A DNA stretch of 64,000 bases, taken from contig MCGE01000032.1 in assembly GCA_002105175.1 (NCBI GenBank), positions 372,001-436,000 of the forward strand. The letters are read 5' to 3'. This stretch comes from Absidia repens (taxonomy: Eukaryota > Mucoromycota > Mucoromycetes > Mucorales > Cunninghamellaceae). Below the pieces are notes generated by a model. It saw only the letters and a program-made list of their open reading frames with translations. It was not told where the DNA came from and did not search any database. A program made the position numbers and the translations under genes. Shown in pieces: positions 56,074 to 64,000 of this stretch. The stretch's first letter is position 1. Each line of letters begins with the position of its first letter.

Positions 56074-56494
56074 CATGTATATAAGTATAAACAAGGAGAT
56101 GAAAAGCAACGTTTGTTATCGTTCTTGGTATTTATTATTTATGTTTCTTATTGTGACACCAATTGCTACGGATGGCGTGAACTCAGTTGCGGTCGTTGGT
56201 TACTTACTATTTTTGGAATTATCATTGACTACTGCAGTAAATAGTAAAAGAGCTTTGACTCACAGCTAGCAGGTTTTTTTTTTCTGTTTTTTTCAAGGGA
56301 GGGGTATTGCAGAGTACCAGATAATCAGCCAGAAAATAAAAGGAATAGAACCAGCTCATTCTAATGTGCCAGGTAAAGGCTGCCTGCTTCTGCACGACAT
56401 GACAAAGGTGGCAAAAATTGCCCAGGCTATATATATTTTTTAAACAAGCAAATTATACCACATTCAACAATAAAAACTGAACATGAGATAGACT

Positions 56495-56850
56495 AATTGT
56501 AAAAAGACAAGACATTTATTCAAGTATAAGTATGGTGCTATGACAATTGACGTGAAACTAAACTAATGACGTTCCATGTTTCCAAACTAATGGTAGCCCT
56601 AAAACAGAGATCCAAAATGAAAGGGTTTTCCCATGATGTTTGTTTTGCGTTTTTTAAAACGCCCCTAATTCAAGTTCTAACACTAATCCTAGATCACCAG
56701 TACCCCAATGAGTCTTGTCATCATATCATTCAGACTATCATGAAGGAAAAAAATAAAAAGAGAAAGAAAAAGAGCGGAAAAAAAATGGGGACCAAAAAAA
56801 ATAGAAAGCAAAATGCGGAGCCTGAATCATCCAGCTTTTTTTTTTTTTTT
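56495..56850 (-). repeat. Dispersed R element, copy 12
   Basis: Minus-strand copy closely similar to copies 9 and 10, with GGCGTTTTAAAAAACGC, AACCCTTTCATTTTGGATCT and GAATAAATGTC. It lies about 440 bp downstream of the HET locus at 57290. Confidence 0.75.
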
Positions 56851-57289
56851 TTTTGATGTCAAAAATTCAGGGAAATGCAAATAAAAATTAAATGGAGGGG
56901 CAATCGTCATAATTACCATTGTGCATAATTCGTTTTATCTTCCAGTGGAAAGCCAGTTGCAACCCCTACATAATCAAACTCTAACCTTTCCGACGCCTTT
57001 CAAGTAAGCTATTATTTCAGCACACACAAAAAAAAACCCATTGACGACGCGCTGAGAGTTGGACTCCAAGGGACTGCCCACCATAGTGCGAAATGGCGGA
57101 GGCTTTAATCCTATCCCATCAAAGCCAACACTTTAATAAAAGAAAAAAAAAACTGTGACACCAAATAAATCGAAAGAGTTCCAAAAGCTCCAGCGGAGCG
57201 CCAGAGCGTTTATTTTTCACAAAATTATAAGACTGAAAAAAGAGGAGTAAAAAATATTGATGGTTCTGAATGGAACGCACCATTTGAAT
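56851..57289. other. 3' flank of the HET locus at 57290
   Basis: Near-duplicate of 50510-50921, including the GCTCC-GGAGC hairpin (57187-57199 region) and the CATTGACGACGCGCTGAG block. No gene. Confidence 0.55.
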
Positions 57290-59580
57290 TTAATAAATAC
57301 GGAACCCTTCTGGATGCTGGTCCATGCGACATGCAAGACTGGGATAAATTTTATGACGTTTGTAATCAGAGCAGAATCGATACAGAATCCATGCATTATT
57401 CTCCCACGAGCCCACAAGTTGAAGATTCGACCTCAACTTTCCATTATTGCTAGGATCGTTGTCATCGTGGTCGTCAAATGTAACGTCGTCATCATTATCC
57501 TGGTAGCCGCCACGCTGATGCTCGCTCATAAAAAGGGGAATCGACACTGCATCCAGCGTATCCTTGGTAGGATCAAGTCCTACGTCTTTCCAAAACTTGT
57601 TTGTCACGTCATCACGACGACCACCACCGATTTCATCATAAAAGGACCGTTCGACAGATCGTCGCGGGCACCGAATATAATAGGCTTTAGGACAAAGCCA
57701 GAGCACATTTAAATTACTATCACCGTCACCACGAGTCAGGCGCACACAGTCAGGGTTATCATAATCAAAATTGGGGTCCCGATGTTCCGTTATAAGCTGG
57801 AGGAGTCCCCGTTTGATAGTCTTCAGTTGGGTGGCAAACGTAGGTAAAAGAGCTACCGTTTTCGAGGTAATGGGATTCTGGGCACAAAACAGCAAGTTTA
57901 ATTTATCCTTAGTATCCAGCCATTTCAACAATCGGAGTCGTACAGAAAGCATATCAGAAATCCCCAAGCTAGAAACGCTGTGTTTGTCCTTGAGATAGTG
58001 CCTGTATTTAGGTGCCAAGGGAATAATAGAATAAAACCTGTCTTCGTTTCTGCTTGCCTTGGACTGCAGAATCAATTCAAGTACTGTTCGTGAGGTTAAT
58101 TGACGTCGCATGCTGTCATAGAATTCATTTGTCAATTCAGCCATCTGTCTCTTGTAGTCCTTGCGATGGTGTTGCTGCAGCATCTGAAGAAATATAGGAT
58201 GGTCACTATAAACAGGTTGCGGCTTTGCATAGTTATCAAAATTGTATTCAAAAAATGGATACCCATTTAATTCGGGGCAGCTGAGTTGATTGTACCAGAA
58301 TTTTAATGTCCCTCTTCTTCTTCTTGCAAGATGGTATTCACTAATCACCCATGTGCGATTGGACCAGTCTTCCATGATGGATTGCAAAAATTTCATCGAT
58401 TGGGTAATCTCGGTTTTGCGCTGCTCAAGGTGTCGTTGCCATTCTAAACGTTGTCGTTGACATTCTAAACGTTGCCGTTGCCATTCCAAACGTTGGAGTT
58501 CCACCATCAGACGGTATTGCAGTTGATCGCCATGGTCAGCTTTGTCTTCAGAATAACGTTGATGCATCAGTGTCATCATTTGTTGAATAATGCAAGGGTT
58601 ATCGTCGTTTCGATCATTGCTTTGGCTGCTGGTGGTGATGGTATTATTGGAGTTCATAAAATCCCGACGGTACAAATCCAATTTCGGCATACCTAAACTA
58701 TCCATCCATGTATTATCCATTTCGTCCAGGGATTGTTGTGCACCAGGGGATTTGTCCAGTAAATAATACAAATAGCGACTGTACTTTTTTACCAAATTCA
58801 TGGCATCACGATTGGCAGAGGTGGTAGCTGAGATATGAGCGGCATGTAAATCAGGAACAGCGATAACGGCTTTGGCTTGAAGGTAAATGTGGTTCATGTG
58901 ATAAATGGTCGCTTTTCGTTTTTCAACATTTTCTTGATCGACACAAAGGGCATCTACCCACACGTATTCGATATGTTGCAAATTAGGTTCATGTTGCATG
59001 GCTTCACACAGCTTGAAGAAATCATCGAGTTGGAAGGAGACAATACGTGCATGGTAATCATCTGTTGCTGCCACGATTTGTTCATCCAATTCCCCCCATC
59101 GATAGGAGAGTGCTACATAAGGGTCTTGTATTCTAGCCATTTTTTTTCGCAATGAACGGTGCGTTCCTCGGCAGCTTTTTTGATATTAACAAGAACGATA
59201 CCAAAGGGTTCTGCTAGTAATTCTATCGTTCTCGTTACCACTTCAACATGTGTAAGGTTTGCGTCGTTGGGATTATTCTGGCGTCTGAGACGGATGTATT
59301 CACTGTCTTCGGATTCATGACGCACTACCATATTGTCGTCCACATCTTCATTATCTTCGTCTGGTATAGTTAAGTGAAATGTTGTCCCATCCTCTGTGCG
59401 AGTCTCTAAGACCCGAAGTGTTTCTACAGTCCCTATTAAAAAATACAAAAAAAAAAAAAAATTAGACATTTTGATCTCTTTTCCTCTCCTCCTCCAATAA
59501 TGGTCCTGATTCCTACCTTGTTGGTCTTCTTCCTTAGGATCAATCATTCTGCCAATTTCTATGTCGGCGTCGCTGTTCAT
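57290..59580 (-). pseudogene. HET-domain protein, subfamily II, with 1-nt frameshift
   Basis: Exon 1 (59580-59517) encodes MNSDADIEIGRMIDPKEEDQ. The intron (59516-59433, 84 nt) happens to be open in frame. Exon 2 starts at 59432 and runs in frame through LTIPDEDNED and GIVLVNIKKAAEERTVHCEK. Just after an A8 run (59141-59148), and before PYVALSYRWG, the sequence is one nucleotide short relative to its paralogues, so the upstream frame ends at 59113. The downstream frame is open for about 610 codons with all HET blocks, SNRTWVISEYHLAR, three tandem RLEWQRQ-type units, GSWENNAW and the end GFRIY. Downstream conservation suggests a very recent lesion or a sequence error. Confidence 0.85.
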
Positions 59581-60055
59581 TGCCGCGATAATATCAAAAG
59601 AGAGTGAAAGAAAAAAAAGACGAAAGTGTAAAGAAAATGGTAGTTTCACACTTCTTTTCGTGATGTGGGGTACTTTGTTCTTTTCCCATGTCGTGTAACA
59701 AAACATGGCACTTTTTTTCGGGGGGGGGAATGCATGTACAGCTTTCAGGAGGGGAGAGATGGAGTGTCCAAAGTAAAAAATGAGCTTCGGTGTTATGTCA
59801 TACTTTTCAGTTCTGAAAGGTAAACTGTAATATGTTTTTTTATTCCATTCATGACTTCAAACAGCGGCAGTAGGAAGAGGTGAAAAAATTAGAATATGGA
59901 AAGAGAAGTTACGGGCATTCTTATAAAAAGGAAACAACGAGTACTGTAGAGTTCTGGATGTATCACGCGTTATCATATTAGTTTTAGCAACTTCGTAGAA
60001 AGGCTAGGATTGTATTCGATCCATTGACGCCTTGTGGTACAATCATATACGTAAA

Positions 60056-60117
<62 letters not shown>

Positions 60118-60324
60118 CAGAAGATTGTTAATGTCATCGTAACAGGAGCAAATATCATTTTCATTCATAATAGAGTCAGTTCATTCCTAAAGTGTCAGCA
60201 GCAGCCGCCTGTTTCAGTGCGAAATGACAGAGGTGGGCAATCTTTTTCTGACAACTTTTTTTTTTTATCATGTACATATATACCCATTCACTAATAAAAA
60301 CAAAGCACGAAATAGATTAAATGG
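59581..60324. other. Upstream region of the locus at 59580, with A60 tract
   Basis: GTGATGTGGGGTACTTT at 59660-59676 is the fourth upstream block of this type. A decayed hairpin unit (TCGATCCATTGACGCC) lies at 60017-60032, and a 60-nt A run at 60057-60116. Confidence 0.5.
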
Positions 60325-60552
60325 TAAAATGACAAGGGGCTTTTTATTCAAGTGTAATTGTAAAGGTATGACCATTATCACTAAATTGATCAAAGAAGAT
60401 AGCATGGTACTAATCAAATGACAGCCTAAAACTCACGAATCCAAAATGACAAGGTATCCCCATGAATGTTTGTCATCCAAGTTTTAAAATACCCCTAATT
60501 TACATTGTAATCACAAATCCAAGTTTCCATCACATCATTGAGGCTTCATGAC

Positions 60553-60640
<88 letters not shown>

Positions 60641-60700
60641 ATTTTAAACCATTTTTTATACCACAAACAAAATTAGCGTGGTTTAAACACTTTATTATAT
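60325..60700 (-). repeat. Dispersed R element, copy 13, with an A85 tract
   Basis: Minus-strand copy starting about 40 bp beyond the stop codon of the HET fusion gene. Its pyrimidine tract is a pure run (A85 on the plus strand, 60554-60638). It is followed by GGATTTGTGATTACAATG, ACATTCATGGGGATACC, TTTTGGATTCGTGAG and the GAATAAAAAGCC end. Confidence 0.75.
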
Positions 60701-60734
60701 TTTTCTACATAGCATTGATAAGTATGAATGAATT

Positions 60735-63700
60735 TTAATAAACACGGAACCCTTGAGGAAGTGTCTGCTTTTGGTTTTCCATGGAGCGCATCTTGATTTC
60801 TTTGACATTGGCATCAAATGGGTACATAATCCAGATATTTTTCTCCCATGAGCCGAGCAACTGTAGATCCAATGTCCACAAACTGTTATTCTTCATGTCG
60901 TCGTAATTGCTAAAAAGAGGGATGGATACCGCATCCAATCGGTCCTTGGTAGGATCGATCCCCAAATCATGCCATAGATTATTAAAAAACGACGACTTGC
61001 CATGTGGTTTGACTTGACGTTCACAATACATTCGCGGACGAAGCCAGAGTTCATTCAACCTACCAGTACGAACAAGACGCACATCACCATCACCATCTCC
61101 ACTGGTATTGTTCCTGTTACCATCTTGATCATCATCACCTTCATCGTCACCATCATTATCATCATCATCGTTTTCTTCTTTTTCGGTAGTGACATCAAAG
61201 TTGCATAGTGACGCGTTGTCAGTGAGAAATTTCGTCAGACGCGGAGGGATGGCTTTGAAATGCGTGGCGAAGGTGGGCAAGAAAGGCACAGCGGACGACG
61301 AAAGTCGTTGTTCACTGAATAACAACACCAATCGATCCTTGGTATCCGACCATTCCATCAATTTGAGCCGCACCGAAAGCATGTCCGACACCCCCAAGTT
61401 GGAAATACTTTGTCTGTCCTTGATGAAATGTTTGTATTTTTTGGCCAAGGGAATGATCGCATGGAACCTGTCTTCGACTTTACTGGCCTTTGTTTGTAAC
61501 ATCATTTCCAGCACCGAGCGACTGCTGAGACGTCGATCCATACTGGCGTTAAAGTGGCTGGTCAACTCAATGATTTGCTTGGTGTAAGGATAGGACTGCA
61601 GAGAAGAAGAAACATGATCCTGTTGTTGTCTTTTTTGTTTGGTTTTTTTAAATTTGAATTCAAAAAATCGTTGACCATATAATTCAGGGCAGCTGAGTTG
61701 ATTATACCAGAATTTTAATTTGCCGGTCAGTCGTTTGGCGATATGATATTCACTGATCACCCATGTACGGTTGGACCAATCTTCCATGATGGATTGTAAA
61801 AATTGGACGGATTGACAGATATCCGTTTGTCGCTGGTGGAGTTGCTGTTGCCATTCAAAACGTTTGGCTTCCATAATCATGCGGCTTGGAAGTTCCCGAT
61901 CCAGGTGGTCGTTGTCTTTGACTTTCAGCGCATCCACAGTCGACGCCATCATACCTCCGGGCGTAGCCATTAATGTCATCAATTGTTGACTAAATGACAG
62001 GTTGTTGATACCTCGGTTTAGATGGTTCGTCATGGTCGCTGTCGCTGTCGCTGTCGCTGTCGTTGTCGTTGTCGTTGTGGCAGTGGCAGTGGCAGCGACA
62101 ATTAAATCCCGACGTTGTGAATCCTCTTTTGGCATGCCTAGTTTATCCATCCATGCATCATCGATTTCCACCAATGTCTGTTGCGCCTCCTGTGTCCCCA
62201 CCAATAAATAATACAAATAGGAACGGTAATTTTGGATGGTGTTCATGAAAACACTGTTGGCGGCGGTATTGATCAATATATGGTACGCATGTAGGTCAGG
62301 AACAGCGACAATGGAAGCGGCGTGAATGTAAATTTCATTCATGCGGTAAATGGTGGCTTTCCTTTTTTCCATATTTTCTTGATCCACACAAATGGCATCC
62401 ACCCACACGTATTCGATATCTTGCAAATCAGGTTCATGTTGCATGGCTTCACACAGCTTGAAGAAATCATCGAGATGGAAGGAGACGATACGTGCATAAT
62501 AATCTTTTGTTGCTGGGACAATTTGTTCATCCAACTCGCCCCATCGATAGGAGAGTGCCACATAGGGGGATGCGTCATCCAAATGTTTTTTTTCACAATG
62601 AATGTTACCTTCTTCAACGGTTTTTTTGATATTCACAAGAACGATTTCAAAATGAGGCGGTTCTGGTGGTATTGCTGTTGCTACTGTTACTGATGCTGCC
62701 GATGGTGATGGTGAAACGTCTGTTACCGTCTTTGGATTTTTTTGATGGCGGCGTTTAATACCAATTCCAGTGGCAATAGCATCTACAGCTGAAGAAACAT
62801 GATCGGCAATTGCACCAAGGTGGGGGTGATGAGGATGATTACTAGGATGATGGAAATAACGACGGCGAGTCTTCTTATTTTCTTGCTCTTGATGTTCAGT
62901 ATCAGCATTGGCCTTTTCGTTGGGAAACCATTGTTTATTGTACTTGCCCTTGGACTCCTTGATAATCACATACAATTCTTCACGAGTTTCCTTAGTAATA
63001 TCTTCGACATCTGTCTTGGCATCGTGGGCAGAAACAGCAGCGGCACCAGCACCAACACCGCCGACAATAGCAGATACGTGATGATGATGCTTCTTTTCTT
63101 CGTGATGATCCACAGTCTTACCGGATTCAGTGTCAACAACCTTGGTCACCTTTTCTTGAGTGATGGTTGCCTTAAGCGTTTCTTCAGTATCCTTGGTCAA
63201 ATGGTGGAGCTTATCAGCAGCAGTTTTCTTGTCGGAGGCAGCGATCACTTGAATACCGATGGCATGAGCTTCAACAGTTTGTTCGGTGATAAGGGTCTTG
63301 ACCATTTCAACAGCCACATCAAGTTCTTGAGCAGCCTTCTTGTCAGAGGAGTTTTTGATCGCTTGATCCAATTGAGCAAAAATGGTTTCCTTTTCCTTGG
63401 TAATGATCACGTTGATTTCACCAGGAGCAACACCTTCTTGTTGAACGCGGGCAGCAATAGAACCAGACAACTTCAACCACCAAATGCGGGCAGTTTCACG
63501 GACTTGTTCAACAGTGACAATAGCGCCAAGAGCTTGAGCTTTGTGTTCGTCTTCGTCTTCGTGGGAATTTTCAACAGCAGACTCCTATTGAATGCGAGAG
63601 AGAAAATGTTGAGGTGTCTATATTTTATTCAAAAGTTGATATTTGGACTTACGGCTTCCGTCTTTGCCTTTTCATCGGGTTCGTGCTGAACGGCAATGCC

Positions 63701-64000
63701 TGCACAAACGCCAGCAGCTACACCGGCAACGGTACCAATAGAAACCCTAGCAGTGTGGTGATCATCCATCTTTTCAACTTCAGCTCCAACCGTTTCAACC
63801 TGAGTAGATTCCTAAAATGATATTTTTTAAAAAGGAATGAGTGATACTTCGAAGGCCGACCATTAATTTTTATAAAAAGAATGCTTACCTTAGTATCGCC
63901 CTCGACAATCAAATGCTGAGCAACTTCTTCAGTGACAGTGACAGTGGATTTGACAGTCTTGTCACATTGGTTGAGAGTAACGTAGATTTGTTCTTCAGTA
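60735..64000 (-). CDS. Fusion protein: helical Gly/Ala-segment N-terminus plus HET domain (partial, at least 1040 aa)
   Basis: The 5' end lies beyond the right edge. In-window exons are 64000-63889, 63811-63653 and 63584-60735, with introns of 77 and 68 nt, both phase 0. The N-terminal part has repeated helical segments (TEEQIYVTLNQ, ETREELYVIIKES), two Gly/Ala-rich hydrophobic stretches (VAGVAAGVCAGIAV; VGGVGAGAAAVSA), RETARIWWLKLSGSIAARV and a His-rich KKHHHH run. Without a stop or splice site it passes into a complete subfamily II HET protein: FEIVLVNIKKTVEE, LSYRWGELDEQ, VWVDAICVDQENMEKRK, SNRTWVISEYHIAKR and LQLLGSWEKNIW, ending GFRVY. A Thr/Ala repeat (62035-62095) and a very acidic Asp run (61100-61190) interrupt the HET part. 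I do not recognise the N-terminal family. It uses different exon phases and more C-ending codons than the HET half. Confidence 0.85.

Overview
The window looks like a eukaryotic, fungal chromosome segment. It is AT-rich, has short spliceosomal introns (about 65-150 nt, GTAWGT...YAG), AATAAA signals, long homopolymer and microsatellite tracts, and no operons. The dominant gene family encodes HET (heterokaryon incompatibility, Pfam PF06985-type) proteins. Intron style and a low-complexity, repeat-rich landscape suggest an early-diverging filamentous fungus (Mucoromycota-like); that placement is inference and only moderately secure.

Layout. 0-20 kb: HET subfamily I. There are three long genes (212-2335 +, 3259-5285 -, 14889-16965 +), an internally deleted and frameshifted copy (6742-7509 -), a short HET fragment (12611-12790 -) and a decayed 3' tail (about 19030-19303 +). 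Two secreted four-cysteine proteins (10404-10730 -, 17769-18392 -) lie between them. 20-30 kb: a segment triplicated in tandem, each unit carrying a three-exon secreted cysteine-rich protein gene. The first (21723-22336) is intact; the other two (24684-25590, 29225-29811) each have their own 1-nt frameshift. 30-36.6 kb: two copies of a module with a small single-pass membrane protein (30929-31240 +, 32463-32768 -), each with a divergent ORF or its relic. 36638-38116: a clear nickel/cobalt transporter (NiCoT), the only housekeeping-type gene. 40.5-64 kb: HET subfamily II, all on the minus strand. Two loci are intact (46077-48357, 50922-53215), one has an in-frame nonsense codon (40532-42819), one has a 1-nt frameshift (57290-59580), and two are relics (about 49345-49890, 54375-55475). 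One gene, entering from the right edge (60735-64000), fuses the HET protein to a helical N-terminal region rich in Gly/Ala segments. Two more copies of the small membrane protein (44340-44702, 55768-56073) are interleaved.

How it may work. HET proteins are known in Pezizomycotina as cell-death effectors of non-self recognition. The repeated birth and death of copies, variable copy number of a 7-residue coding repeat, a conserved C-terminal F-x-[IV]-Y tail, and interleaved small membrane proteins with a conserved glycosylation sequon are what one would expect of a rapidly evolving recognition or cell-death locus. No function is proven by the sequence. A dispersed element of roughly 300-400 bp (13 copies recognised, here called R) lies on the same strand just downstream of most HET copies and seems to have been duplicated with them.
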